Assembly: GCA_900258555.1 (NCBI GenBank)
Contig: LT984857.1
Coordinates: forward strand, 509,795 to 573,794
Origin: an uncultured Desulfobacterium sp.
GTDB lineage: Bacteria; Desulfobacterota; DSM-4660; Desulfatiglandales; Desulfatiglandaceae
Direction: 5' to 3'
Length of the DNA: 64,000 nt
Shown: in pieces, positions 45,652 to 55,724 of the stretch
Layout of the letters: every line of letters begins with the position of its first letter
How positions within the stretch are numbered: position 1 is the stretch's first letter
Program-made: the position numbers and the translations under genes
The notes under the pieces: generated by a model
The model's database searches: none
What the model saw: the letters and a program-made list of their open reading frames with translations, nothing else
What the model was told of the DNA's origin: nothing

Positions 45652-48415
45652 AAAATGTTACATTATTGGGATTGACCTTGGCACCACCAATTCCGCTGTC
45701 TCCTATGTTGACCTCTCAACCACCAGAAAACAAATCAAGCTGTTCCGTGTCCCTCAGTTGTCAGGGCCAGGGGAGATATCAGAACTCCGGATCCTGCCGT
45801 CTTTTTTCTACATCCCAGGCGAGCATGAGATAGACAGGTCATCTGTCACCGTAAGCTGGTCTTCGGAAAAAAAGGGCTTTACAGGCGCATTCGCACGGGA
45901 TCAGGGATCGAAGGTCCCTGACAGGCTGGTGTCATCGGCAAAGAGCTGGCTGTGTCATGCAAAGGTGGATCGCAGGGCCGCCATCCTGCCCTGGTCTGCG
46001 GCGGAGGATGTAAGCCGCATCTCTCCTGTAGAGGCGACAGCAGCCTATCTGACCTTTATCAAAGATGCCTGGAACCACACCAGGAAAGACGATGAGGATC
46101 AGTATGCCGAAAGGCAGCATATAATCATCACTGTGCCGGCATCATTTGACGAGGCGGCAAGGGATCTGACGGTTGAGGCGGCGGGGTTAGCAGGGATAAA
46201 AAATATCACCCTGCTTGAAGAGCCCCTGGCCGCCTTTTACAGTTGGCTGATCAGGAATGACAAAGAGTGGAGCCGGCATATCCGGCCCGGGCAATTGATC
46301 CTGGTCTGTGATGTAGGCGGAGGCACTACGGACTTTACCCTGATCACCCTGCGGGACAAGGAGGGAAGCCCTGTGTTTGATCGCATAGCCGTGGGCGATC
46401 ACCTGATTTTGGGCGGAGACAACATGGACCTTGCCCTTGCCCGGCATGTTGAGACGAGACTGAAGGAGGGGGGCAAAAGCGGGGCGATAAACATACGGCG
46501 CTGGCAGGCCCTGTGCAGCCAGTGCAGGCAGGCCAAGGAGGAGATCCTAAGCGGTGTGGCGGAATCAAGGCCGATTACCCTCGTGGGGGAAGGTAGGAAG
46601 CTTATTTCAGGCACAATGTCAGCCACGCTTTCAAGAAAAGAGATAGAAGATATCATCCTTGATGGATTTTTTCCCCTTGTCGCCAGGGATGAGGACCTGA
46701 GCGAAAAAAAGAGGCTTGGTATTACCGAGTTCGGTCTCCCTTATGCCCAGGACCCTGCAATTACCAGGCACATGGTCCGGTTTCTTGAGCGACACAGGCA
46801 GGATGTCAAACAGATATTAAACATAGACAATGTTCAGCCGGACCTGATCCTGTTTAACGGCGCAGCACTTAAGCCATTGGTTATTCAGGAAAAGATCCGG
46901 GCAGCTATACGCCACTGGTTCAATGAAGTGGATGAGGCCCTTCCCCGGGTAATGGTAAACCCGGAGCCCGACCTGGCGGTTGCCCTGGGTGCATCCTATT
47001 ATGGACTGGTAAAACAGGGCCTTGGCATACGTGTGGGGAGCGGGAGTGCCAGGGCATACTTTCTGGGGGTGGGGCATACAAAAGATCCATCGGCGTCTCA
47101 GCCGGAAAAGGCCATATGTCTGGTGGAAAGAGGCACTGAGGAGGGAAAAAATATCGAGCTCGCAGGCCGCGAGTTTCATGTACTCGCCAATCAGCCGGTC
47201 AGCTTCAGTTTATTCAGCTCCAGCTTCAGGCCCCTGGACCGGGTTGGAGATCTGATTGACATTGATGATACGCTTACCCCCCTGCCACAGATCCAGACCG
47301 TGATCCAGTATGGAAAAAAGGCCAGGGAGACCAAGCTTCCTGTAAAAATCGAGGCAAACTATACAGAGATCGGAACCCTGGCCCTTTGGTGCTGCTCCAC
47401 AATCAGCGATCACCGCTGGAGGTTGCAGTTCCAATTGCGGGAAATCGAAAGATCTCAGGCGGTATCTGATCAGCAGGTCCTGGAGCAATCGCTGGTGGAT
47501 AAGGCGCTTTATGAGATTAACCAGGCCTTCTCCGCAAATGCGGACAGCGGTCTTGAGCAGTTGATAAGGAAGGTATCTGAGGTTGTTGGTCTTCAAAAGG
47601 AAATGTGGCCCCTCAATTTTATCCGGCCTGTGGCAGATCAACTGATCAGGTTGATGGATGCAAGGAAGATCAGCAGCGAACACGAAGGACGGTGGTATAA
47701 TCTCACAGGGTTTTGTCTGAGGCCGGGTGTTGGAGATGCTGGGGATGAGAATAGGCTTAAGGTCCTATGGAGGATCTTTGACCAGGGGCCGATCCACAAC
47801 AAAAATCCGCAGGTCCGTTCCGAATGGTGGGTCTTGTGGCGCAGGGTCGCGGCAGGTCTCTCCGCAAAACAACAGCGTTACATGTCCCAGAAGATTTCAA
47901 CCTTACTCAGGCCGAAAAAGGGCGGGGAAAAGATCCAAATAGCCCCCCAGGAGCATATGGAGATCTGGATGGCCGTTGCCAATCTGGAGCTGATTTCCGC
48001 CGAAGACAGGGCCAACTGGGGAAAATTCCTCCTGGATCAGTTAAGCCCCAAAAAAAGCAGGCCCCAATACTGGTGGGCCATATCAAGGCTTGGCGCCAGG
48101 GAACCCCTCTATGGGCCGATAGACAGGGTAATCCCCGCCGCAGAGGCCGGCTCTTGGATAAAGTCAATCCAGGGAAAAAACTGGCGGAATCCAAGACCTG
48201 TGGGTTCTGCATTATCGCAGATTGCAAGACTTACAGGAGACAGAAAGCGGGATCTCGACCCTGATGTCCTCAAACAGGCAATAGAATGGCTTAGCCAATA
48301 TGACTGGTCAGGGGCATGCATGCGGATCTTACAGGAGGTCGTACCAGTAGCCGGACAGGAAGAAAGTGCACTGTTTGGTGAATCTGTCCCCCCTGGAATC
48401 GTGCTGCATGTATAG
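45620..48415 (+). CDS. Hsp70-family protein B with long C-terminal extension (DUF3731-like)
   Basis: The product of about 931 residues has GIDLGTTNSAVSYV, VCDVGGGTTDFTLI and the same KSWLCHAKVDRRAAILPW insertion as its neighbour, so the two are paralogues. After the ATPase and beta domain (to about 620) comes a helical extension of about 300 residues with WPLNFIRPVADQLIRLM and PQYWWAISRLGAREPLYGP, which fits DUF3731, a domain described attached to Hsp70. The start is uncertain: ATG 45620 lies inside the upstream gene, and a TTG at 45638 has a GGGAGAG before it. Translation is coupled to Hsp70 A. The two may work as a pair. Confidence 0.85.
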   Translation: MSGRETLEAPEKCYIIGIDLGTTNSAVSYVDLSTTRKQIKLFRVPQLSGPGEISELRILPSFFYIPGEHEIDRSSVTVSWSSEKKGFTGAFARDQGSKVPDRLVSSAKSWLCHAKVDRRAAILPWSAAEDVSRISPVEATAAYLTFIKDAWNHTRKDDEDQYAERQHIIITVPASFDEAARDLTVEAAGLAGIKNITLLEEPLAAFYSWLIRNDKEWSRHIRPGQLILVCDVGGGTTDFTLITLRDKEGSPVFDRIAVGDHLILGGDNMDLALARHVETRLKEGGKSGAINIRRWQALCSQCRQAKEEILSGVAESRPITLVGEGRKLISGTMSATLSRKEIEDIILDGFFPLVARDEDLSEKKRLGITEFGLPYAQDPAITRHMVRFLERHRQDVKQILNIDNVQPDLILFNGAALKPLVIQEKIRAAIRHWFNEVDEALPRVMVNPEPDLAVALGASYYGLVKQGLGIRVGSGSARAYFLGVGHTKDPSASQPEKAICLVERGTEEGKNIELAGREFHVLANQPVSFSLFSSSFRPLDRVGDLIDIDDTLTPLPQIQTVIQYGKKARETKLPVKIEANYTEIGTLALWCCSTISDHRWRLQFQLREIERSQAVSDQQVLEQSLVDKALYEINQAFSANADSGLEQLIRKVSEVVGLQKEMWPLNFIRPVADQLIRLMDARKISSEHEGRWYNLTGFCLRPGVGDAGDENRLKVLWRIFDQGPIHNKNPQVRSEWWVLWRRVAAGLSAKQQRYMSQKISTLLRPKKGGEKIQIAPQEHMEIWMAVANLELISAEDRANWGKFLLDQLSPKKSRPQYWWAISRLGAREPLYGPIDRVIPAAEAGSWIKSIQGKNWRNPRPVGSALSQIARLTGDRKRDLDPDVLKQAIEWLSQYDWSGACMRILQEVVPVAGQEESALFGESVPPGIVLHV

Positions 48416-48667
48416 AAATTAGATAGCCATAAAAACCTTCTGTGGGAAATGCCTTTTCTCTTTTGCGCCGGGCTGAAGTGTTTCTACTTGACCGAAATGT
48501 ACCAGGGTCTTTATATTTAGGTTAAAGCAATAAAGTAAAATAAGAGGCTACATTATCTTAATTCAGCCTTGGCAGGGGCAAATCCATTTCGCCTTTGTGA
48601 GGCGGTACCACTGTCCAATATCTTCTCCTTTCTTTTAGATTTCGTGGACAAACCTTCTAAAGGAAAA

Positions 48668-48712
48668 ACATCTATTTTTTTCGAGAAGTTAAAATAGAGG
48701 TGTATTTTTTTT
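48668..48712 (+). terminator. AT-rich terminator hairpin upstream of the kinase gene
   Basis: ATCTATTTT (48670-48678) pairs with AAAATAGA (48691-48698), followed by GGTGTA and eight T residues. It may end the Hsp70 transcript or attenuate the kinase gene that begins 22 bases further on. The rest of the gene-free stretch 48416-48733 shows nothing else I can name. Confidence 0.5.
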
Positions 48713-48733
48713 AAAGGGGGCATGGGGGTCTAA

Positions 48734-50239
48734 GTGGGCGAAGATCTGATCTATAATGAATTGAGACAAAGGATCAAGACATTAGAAAAAGAAGTCTCTG
48801 AGCTTAATCATAGCAAAAAGTTGCTCCAAGAAAGCGAAACAACCTACCGGATGCTGCTGGATAATTCCAGTGTTCCCATTACTTATTTCAATCTTGCGGG
48901 CAATACCCTCTTTCTGAATAGGGTCTGCGCCGCCAACTTGGGAGGAGTTCCTCATGATTTTATCGGGAGGTCAATATATGAGATCCTTCCCGTTTCTGCT
49001 GAAATAATCAGAAAAAGGATATCCAAGGTTGTTGAAACTGGAACAGGCAGTGAATATGAAGATTTCGTAAAACTCGCTTCCGGCGATTACTGGTTTATTT
49101 CAGATTTTCTGCCGGTTAGGAATGAAAATGGTGACATATTTGCAATCCAGGTAGTTTCCCGAGATATCACAGAGAGCAAAAAGATTGAAAAACAGGCAAC
49201 AATTTTCCAGAAATTTGTCGAGGCCTCGGAACAGGGACTTGGCATGGCGGATTTGAATGGTGATCTTACTTATGCCAATCCCACCCTCTGCAGCTGGTTC
49301 GGGGAAGCAACACCTGCAGATGCCATTGGGAAGAACGTTATAAACTATTATACTAAAGAGGACCGGCAAAAGTTGGAAAATGAATGTATACCCACGGTCA
49401 TTAGAGAAGGGCACTGGGTTGGGGAACTGGATATTGTCTCCATTCAAGGAAAGGTAACCCAAACCATTCATAGCGTGTTTCTGATCCGTGATAAGGCAGG
49501 AAAACCGATTTGCCTGGCTAATGTACTTACAGATATCACGGGACATAAACGTCTTGAAAAGGTTCTTATGCATAGGGAAAAACTGAAAACTCTGGGTGTA
49601 ATAGCTGCCGAGGTCGCCCACGAGATCAGAAACCCCCTTGTCTCCATAGGCGGTTTTGCCCAACGCCTTAAACAAAAGTTTCCGGATTCACAAGAATGCG
49701 ATATCATCCTAAAAGAATCCCAACGGCTTGAAAAAATATTGTCTAGGATAAAGAATTATCTTGAACCCATTGATTTCCACTCTCAGGAATGTTCTGTAAA
49801 TACGATTATTACCGAATGCTTGAATCTGCTTTCTCCGGAGACGGAACAGAGACAGGTGCAGTGTATACTGGAGTTGACCCCAAATCTTCCCGCTGCCTAT
49901 GCAGACCCGGAAATCATGGTTCAAATAGTAATCAATCTAATTCTGAGTGCATTCGAGACAATGGACAAAGGAGGGACTCTGGACATCAAGACATTCGCGG
50001 TTGACAAGGAAATCTGCATCGAGTTCAGAAACCAGGCACCGGATTTGATAGTAAAAAATCCTGAGGTCCTTTTTATGCCTTTTGCAGAAGGAGGCCGGAG
50101 TATAGGTCTGCCTCTTTGTTACCGGTGGATCAAAGATATGGGTGGTCTTTTGTCTTTCACACAAGGGGAAAATTTTATTGTCTTTAAGGTTGCCTTACCT
50201 GAGGCCCCTTCAGTAGAACTTAAGGGACAGGCATCTTAG
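48734..50239 (+). CDS. PAS-domain sensor histidine kinase with degenerate ATPase domain
   Basis: The 501-residue soluble protein has an N-terminal coiled coil (about 5-35), two PAS domains (about 36-150 and 155-275), an intact H box VAHEIRNPLVS (His296) and a C-terminal HATPase-like domain. The ATP site looks impaired: the N box reads INLILSAFE with Ser in place of the magnesium-binding Asn, and the G1 motif DxGxG is replaced by RNQAPDL. The G2 loop reads GRSIGLPLC. It may therefore be phosphorylated by another kinase or act as a sensor without activity. No response regulator is encoded nearby. The start is GTG 48734. Confidence 0.82.
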   Translation: MGEDLIYNELRQRIKTLEKEVSELNHSKKLLQESETTYRMLLDNSSVPITYFNLAGNTLFLNRVCAANLGGVPHDFIGRSIYEILPVSAEIIRKRISKVVETGTGSEYEDFVKLASGDYWFISDFLPVRNENGDIFAIQVVSRDITESKKIEKQATIFQKFVEASEQGLGMADLNGDLTYANPTLCSWFGEATPADAIGKNVINYYTKEDRQKLENECIPTVIREGHWVGELDIVSIQGKVTQTIHSVFLIRDKAGKPICLANVLTDITGHKRLEKVLMHREKLKTLGVIAAEVAHEIRNPLVSIGGFAQRLKQKFPDSQECDIILKESQRLEKILSRIKNYLEPIDFHSQECSVNTIITECLNLLSPETEQRQVQCILELTPNLPAAYADPEIMVQIVINLILSAFETMDKGGTLDIKTFAVDKEICIEFRNQAPDLIVKNPEVLFMPFAEGGRSIGLPLCYRWIKDMGGLLSFTQGENFIVFKVALPEAPSVELKGQAS

Positions 50240-50330
50240 GTGCTGTTTTACCTATCTTTCTTTTTTCCCGTTTCCTGTCTATAAGTTATTGATGAATAAT
50301 CTTTAAAAAGGTCGGCAAGGGGGATAGAAG

Positions 50331-50768
50331 ATGGACAATACACAACTAATTTCGGCCCTTCAGACAGTGATCTCTCCGGTTGTCCTTATCTCAGGTGTGG
50401 GAATGCTGGTGTTGTCTATGACAAATCGCTTTAGTCACACCACTGACCGGGCGCGCTTCCTTGCCAATGAGCGGCGCAAACTGGACGGACTTGCCAGGGA
50501 ACGCGCAGAGTCTCAGATTCGAATCCTTCACAGCCGACTGCGCGTGCTCCTGCTTGGCATTGCATTAGCGTTGGGGAGCGTTTTGCTTACAGCCCTGCTG
50601 ATCATAACATTATTCGCAAACTATCTTTTTGCCACTACATTTCGAATACTTATAGTAGTTTTTTTCGCGATGAGCCTGTTAAGCTTGGTTTCGTCGTTGA
50701 TCCTGTTTATCCGCGACATGAGCCTCTCATTGACAGCCCTGCAAGAAGACTTACACGATGTCCTCTGA
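50331..50768 (+). CDS. DUF2721 membrane protein
   Basis: The 145-residue protein has three hydrophobic segments (about 11-33, 72-97 and 104-128) and the DUF2721 pattern: ISPVVLISGVGMLVLSMTNR, then a cytoplasmic loop with RARFLANERRK. The function of the family is not known. A good AAGGGGGA precedes the ATG. The 246-base gap 50769-51014 that follows holds no gene. Confidence 0.85.
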   Translation: MDNTQLISALQTVISPVVLISGVGMLVLSMTNRFSHTTDRARFLANERRKLDGLARERAESQIRILHSRLRVLLLGIALALGSVLLTALLIITLFANYLFATTFRILIVVFFAMSLLSLVSSLILFIRDMSLSLTALQEDLHDVL

Positions 50769-51014
50769 CGTTAAGCACAGGGGACACCCATTTTAACTCA
50801 TAGAGACACCTTCCGGCCTGTTTCGGAAATGAATGGAATTTCGAACCTGACCAGGCCTTTTCATCCCTGGCTATAGTTATTACGGGGCCATTCGATCGTC
50901 TGCAATTTTCCTGCTGATAAGGAATTGTCTTAGCTAATCTTTTCGGAGAAAAACATTCAGACAATTTTATGAACCCCGTAATCAGGTTTCTTCATCCAAA
51001 GGCTTTTATGACAT

Positions 51015-52046
51015 TTAATCAGAAATCGGATTAAATTGAACTCTCCTGTTCTTTGCCCTGCCTTCTTCTGTATCATTGCTGGCAACAGGATCTGAAAAAC
51101 CAAACCCTTTGGCGCAAAGCCGCTCTTTTTCAATGCCTTTGCTGACCAGGTAATCCATCACTTCCATGGCCCTTTTTTCAGAAAGTTTCTGATTATATTT
51201 CTGAGAACCTATATTGTCTGTATGACCTTGAATCTCCACCTTCATGGTGGGCTTGCTTTTAAGATATTCCACCCCTTCATTGAGACACGGATAGTATTGG
51301 GGCTTGATATCCCATTTGTCAAAATCAAAATTGAGATACTTGCATACCCAGCAGCCCACTTCATTTACTGTCACCCCTTTTGGCGTGTTGGGGCATCTAT
51401 CCCGGCTATCAGGAACACCGTCACCGTCGCTGTCTTTGGGCGGTTCAACAACTTTAGGCTTAGGAGGCGGTTCGACCACTTCAGGCGCTTTAACAGGCGC
51501 TTTTTCTCCGCCGATGTAAAATATAATACCCGCGGTAGCAAGAAGATTGCTCTGTGTCTCATCAAAAGAAATAACATGGCGGACATCTGCCCTTAACGCC
51601 ACGTTTTCCGTTAAGAAATATTTCAGACCGCCGCCGTAGTTGACCGCAAAGTCCTGATCACTGTTCCATTCATCCCTGGGATCAAAAATTATTCCCCCGG
51701 CACCTGCCGCAAGATATGGGACAAGTCTTTCTGAAGGCATAAAATGATACAGGGCATCAATATGATAAATATATGTGTCCACACCAAGATCAAAGCCGTC
51801 GTCTTCAAACGTTGTGTCCACATAATTGAACACGCCTTCAATCCCCCAGTGTTCATCAATTTGATAGCCCAACCCAACCCCAACGGCGAGTTCATCGTCA
51901 AGATCCTGATTCCCCTCAAAAAAATATCCACCAACTAAAGGGCTTATGGTAAATGCGCCGGGTCTGATCTCGGCTGAAACTGCCTGCGACATAAACAGAA
52001 CAAAAACCATTAAACAACCAGATAGGAATGCTTTAATTGATCTCAT
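51015..52046 (-). CDS. OmpA-family porin with thrombospondin type-3-like linker
   Basis: The 343-residue outer membrane protein has a signal peptide (MRSIKAFLSGCLMVFVLFM) from ATG 52046, preceded by AAGGAGG, an 8-stranded beta-barrel domain (about 25-185), a proline-rich linker, a calcium-type DSDGDGVPDSRDRCPNTPKG repeat, and the OmpA C-terminal peptidoglycan-binding domain (about 230-340) with EIQGHTDNIGS and NRRV. It links the outer membrane to the cell wall. The 432-base gap upstream (52047-52478) is AT-rich, contains several AGGAGG-like stretches but no credible gene. Confidence 0.92.
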   Translation of the reverse strand: MRSIKAFLSGCLMVFVLFMSQAVSAEIRPGAFTISPLVGGYFFEGNQDLDDELAVGVGLGYQIDEHWGIEGVFNYVDTTFEDDGFDLGVDTYIYHIDALYHFMPSERLVPYLAAGAGGIIFDPRDEWNSDQDFAVNYGGGLKYFLTENVALRADVRHVISFDETQSNLLATAGIIFYIGGEKAPVKAPEVVEPPPKPKVVEPPKDSDGDGVPDSRDRCPNTPKGVTVNEVGCWVCKYLNFDFDKWDIKPQYYPCLNEGVEYLKSKPTMKVEIQGHTDNIGSQKYNQKLSEKRAMEVMDYLVSKGIEKERLCAKGFGFSDPVASNDTEEGRAKNRRVQFNPISD

Positions 52047-52478
52047 TTCTTTTCCTCCTTTTAACATAGTTAAATTCAATAGCTGGTCGGTATGCCTTTT
52101 AATCCCTCCTTAACAACAAACCATTATCTCTTATAAAATAAATAATGTCACCTCACGTTTCTTTCGTTTATCGCTCCTCCTTTCTAAATTGTTAACATAA
52201 CGAATACATTGCAGAATTACAAAATAATGCGCCAAATCCTTCTCCTGAAGGAACGGGTATTTCTTCCATCCTTCAAAGGAGATAAAAAATTGCCTTTTGA
52301 TCTTTTATGTGCTTTTTAGTCTTATCCGGAAATGAATAATAATAAAACCAGTTCCATTAGTCAATATGTAGCAACTTTTTTATTCATTTTTGATTTTTCA
52401 TAAAAAAATGTAATCAACGAGGTAAACGGACACAACCACACGTCTTTAATGGAAAAAGGCTTCTAAATATAGGGCTAA

Positions 52479-53135
52479 TTACTGCGCGTTTTCGGGCCTT
52501 GGTTTGATCTCTATCTCAACTCTCCTGTTCTTTTGTCTGTTTTGAGGGGTATCATTTGGCGCTACAGGCATGGTCTTGCCAAATCCTATTGCGGTGATCC
52601 TTGCGGCAGATACCCCCTGGGCTATCAGGAAATTCTGGACCATTTTGGCCCTTCTTTCTGAAAGTTCCTGATTATATGCCTCTGAACCGCTGCTGTCCGT
52701 GTGCCCCTTGACCAGGATATCCGAATCAGGATAGCGGACCATTACATCTGCCGTTTGACTTAGGGTTTCTTTGGCCTCAGATTTTAGAATAGCAGAGTTT
52801 TCGTCAAAAAGGACGGAATCAGACATAGTGACCACAAGCCTGTCCTCCTTTTTTTCAACATGAGTATCCGGTATTTGTTCCAGTTCCTTGGCCTGCTGAT
52901 CAAGCTTGTATCCGATAGCGCCACCTATAATTGCGCCTGTAACCCCTCCTATTAGAGCGCCGGCCCCCCTGTGACCGGACTGATGACCTATTACAGCCCC
53001 GGCGATAGCTCCTCCTGCCGCACCGATGGCAGCCCCTTTGCCGGTCTTTGTCTTTGCAGCCTCCTTGGTCTGGGCGCAGCCAAAAATTAAGATAACAATA
53101 AATAGAAAAAATAGAGTCTTTTTTGGTCTCTTCAT
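52479..53135 (-). CDS. OmpA-family lipoprotein with glycine zipper (Pal/YiaD-like)
   Basis: The 218-residue lipoprotein has a signal ending LIFGC (lipobox), a glycine-zipper segment (AAIGAAGGAIAGAVIG, GALIGGVTGAIIGGAIG, about 35-75), and a C-terminal OmpA domain with VKGHTDSSGS and NRRVEI. The zipper probably inserts in or oligomerises at the outer membrane; the OmpA domain binds peptidoglycan. It stands alone, on the same strand as the OmpA porin. Confidence 0.9.
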   Translation of the reverse strand: MKRPKKTLFFLFIVILIFGCAQTKEAAKTKTGKGAAIGAAGGAIAGAVIGHQSGHRGAGALIGGVTGAIIGGAIGYKLDQQAKELEQIPDTHVEKKEDRLVVTMSDSVLFDENSAILKSEAKETLSQTADVMVRYPDSDILVKGHTDSSGSEAYNQELSERRAKMVQNFLIAQGVSAARITAIGFGKTMPVAPNDTPQNRQKNRRVEIEIKPRPENAQ

Positions 53136-53225
53136 ATTAACACCTCTTGACTATACGAAAATTTGTAACATTTAAGGTACCTGAAAAAAGGCGTTTCGGG
53201 CTGTGGGGGGGCCTGTTTAATAAGG

Positions 53226-54563
53226 TTATGTAAGCAGGACTAATTTCTTAACGCCTTTAGACACTGCCCGTCCCAACAGCAAATTGTTTTCAACCCCTTC
53301 CATGCGTACAGGGATAAACCAGTTTGACTTCTCCGTCAACGGAAAAAGCACCGGCAGATAATTGTCGCTCGTCCCTCTAATTATTCCTTCTTTTTCTGAG
53401 TGCCATCTTTCAGCAAGCACAGGAAAATCCTTGTTAAGACATCTTTGAAAAAACGCCATTTTCTTCTTTTGCCCAAGATCACGCAGTTCAGCTGCCCGCT
53501 TCTTTATAGACTGGGGGTCAACCCTTTCTCCCAACAAAAATGCGGCAGTACCAGGCCTTGGTGAAAATGGAAATACATGGAGATATGATATCGGCAGATC
53601 GTCTATTAGTGCACATGTATTTCCGTGTGACGAAATATCCTCTCCGGGAAACCCCGCCATAATGTCAATTCCAATAGCTGCAAGGGGAGCCTTGTCGTGG
53701 ACCATCCTGATGGTCTGCGCAAATTGTCTTGTTGTATAATGCCTGTTCATCCTTTTGAGTATCCGGTCATCTCCACTTTGAAGAGGGATGTGAAGATGCT
53801 TGCACAGAAAGCCCTCTGATGCCATCATCTCAAGGAGCCCTTCGTTGATCTCATTTATTTCAAGGGAGCTCAGCCTTATGCGCAAAGGGAGTCTTTCGTT
53901 TCTTACTGTCACTAGAAGACGGCCCAGATCCGTGCCGTTTTTTAGATCTACACCATACATGCCCAGGTGTATACCAGTCAGCACCACCTCTCTGTAGCCT
54001 TGGCCTGCAAGCCTTTCAAGCATGTTCAACACATCTTCCCGGGGAAGGCTCCTGTACGGCCCCCTTGCAAGCGGCACGATACAATAACTGCAGTAGCACT
54101 GGCACCCATCCTGGATCTTTAAAAAGGCTCGGGCCCGGTCAGGAAATCGCCTTATCGGAAGAAACTCAAATTTCGCATTTTTTTTGAAATCCTTTGATAT
54201 TATAACCCCTTGTCCCGGCCTTAAGCCTTGCAGGACCAGTTCGGTAATTTTGGCCTTATCAGTGTTACCGACAATAAGACTTATGCCATCAATGCCCAAT
54301 AGTTCTTCGGGGTAGACCTGCGCGTAACAGCCGGTGGCGATAACAACGGCATCCGGCTTTTCCCTGATCGCCTTTCGGATCTCCTGCCTTGACTGATGCG
54401 ATGCAGTCCGGGTGACAATGCAGGTGTTGATAATGTGTATATCAGCGCCTTCCCCCTCACTCGCCCTTATGAGGCCGGCGTGTTCAAGCGATTCAGAAAG
54501 ATAGGCGGATTCATACTGGTTTACCTTACACCCGAGTGTGATGATCTTAAATGATTTTGGCAT
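53226..54563 (-). CDS. mtaB: tRNA t6A37 methylthiotransferase MtaB
   Basis: The 445-residue protein begins FKIITLGCKVNQYES, has the three N-terminal cluster cysteines (in GCKVN, NTCIV and ATGCYAQV) and the radical SAM CYCSYC motif (CQCYCSYCIVPLARG), followed by a TRAM-like end. This is the MtaB/YqeV type rather than MiaB, as shown by the GCKVN start. It adds a methylthio group to t6A at position 37 of tRNA. It lies two bases after mnmA on the same strand, so two anticodon-loop modification genes form one unit. Confidence 0.93.
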   Translation of the reverse strand: MPKSFKIITLGCKVNQYESAYLSESLEHAGLIRASEGEGADIHIINTCIVTRTASHQSRQEIRKAIREKPDAVVIATGCYAQVYPEELLGIDGISLIVGNTDKAKITELVLQGLRPGQGVIISKDFKKNAKFEFLPIRRFPDRARAFLKIQDGCQCYCSYCIVPLARGPYRSLPREDVLNMLERLAGQGYREVVLTGIHLGMYGVDLKNGTDLGRLLVTVRNERLPLRIRLSSLEINEINEGLLEMMASEGFLCKHLHIPLQSGDDRILKRMNRHYTTRQFAQTIRMVHDKAPLAAIGIDIMAGFPGEDISSHGNTCALIDDLPISYLHVFPFSPRPGTAAFLLGERVDPQSIKKRAAELRDLGQKKKMAFFQRCLNKDFPVLAERWHSEKEGIIRGTSDNYLPVLFPLTEKSNWFIPVRMEGVENNLLLGRAVSKGVKKLVLLT

Positions 54564-54564
54564 G

Positions 54565-55656
54565 TCAAAAAGAGTTGTTAACCTCCCTTTCTATTATACC
54601 ACCGCCGATTACCCTTTCCCCATCGTAGCAGCACAGGGACTGACCGGCAGTAACCGCCAGTTGGGGTGTATCAAAGGTAACCATAACTCTGTCAGGAGAA
54701 AGGACCGTAAGGACCCCTGGGGCCGCCCTGTGACGGTAGCGGACCTGGGCCTGGACAGGAAACTCCCTTTGGGCAGGCATGCCTTCCACCCAATTAAAAT
54801 TATGGGCGAATACAACCTTTGAGCTGATATCCTCTTTCCTTCCCACTACGACCTGGTTGGTCTCGCGCCTGAGCTCCTTTACGTAATAAGGTCTGGTAGA
54901 AGAGATATTAAGGCCGTGTCTCTGACCAATGGTGTAGCCGTATATCCCGGTATGCCTCCCTAGGACCTTTCCCATGGCGTTGATTATATCTCCAGGCCTT
55001 TTTATATCAGGTCCCAGTTTTTCCTCCACAAGGGTGCGATAATTACCCGTGGGAAGAAAACATATGTCCTGACTTTCAGGGATCGCCTCAACAGGAAGGC
55101 CAATGTCGCGCGCCCTGATTGAAACCTCTGCCTTGTTCATATCCGCCAGAGGAAAGACCGCCCTTGACAGGTAAGTCTGGTTAAGCCTGTGCAGGAAGTA
55201 GGACTGGTCCTTTGTGATATCCTTTCCCCTGTATAACCCTGTCACACCAGAGGCCTGCCGTCTTATCAGTCTTGCATAATGCCCTGTGGCCAGATAGTGG
55301 ATGCCGTGCTCTTTCGCAAACCAGAGGAGGCGCTCAAATTTGATCGTCGGGTTGCATATCACACAGGGATTAGGGGTGAGTCCCTGCACATAGGACATGC
55401 AAAAGGGCTCAATGATCTGGGTATTGAATGCCTCCAGCAAATCAACAAACTCAAGGGGGATATTCAGATGGGCTGAAAATTTTTTGACTGCCCCTTTTCT
55501 TGCATAAATTATTTCTTCAGGGGCTGGAAGCACAAAATGGAGGCCGTAGACCTGCCATCCTGTTGACTTCAAGAGAAATGCAGAAAAGGAGCTGTCAACG
55601 CCTCCGCTGAGCGCTATTACAACGCTGGACGGTTGTTCGACGGAAGATAAAACCAT
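54565..55656 (-). CDS. mnmA: tRNA 2-thiouridylase MnmA
   Basis: The product of 363 residues has the PP-loop ALSGGVDSS, the CVIC catalytic cysteine after TPNP, and ESQDICFL with the second cysteine; FYLHRLNQ-type contacts follow in YFLHRLNQ. It places sulfur at position 2 of U34 in Lys, Glu and Gln tRNAs. The start is taken at ATG 55656; a TTG five codons earlier is possible and neither has a clear ribosome site. mtaB follows directly. Confidence 0.94.
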   Translation of the reverse strand: MVLSSVEQPSSVVIALSGGVDSSFSAFLLKSTGWQVYGLHFVLPAPEEIIYARKGAVKKFSAHLNIPLEFVDLLEAFNTQIIEPFCMSYVQGLTPNPCVICNPTIKFERLLWFAKEHGIHYLATGHYARLIRRQASGVTGLYRGKDITKDQSYFLHRLNQTYLSRAVFPLADMNKAEVSIRARDIGLPVEAIPESQDICFLPTGNYRTLVEEKLGPDIKRPGDIINAMGKVLGRHTGIYGYTIGQRHGLNISSTRPYYVKELRRETNQVVVGRKEDISSKVVFAHNFNWVEGMPAQREFPVQAQVRYRHRAAPGVLTVLSPDRVMVTFDTPQLAVTAGQSLCCYDGERVIGGGIIEREVNNSF

Positions 55657-55724
55657 GACAGACTTAATCAAGCATCACAGGAAAGAAGAAAACGGCGGGT
55701 TAAGAACCCGTATTTTCATGCTGA

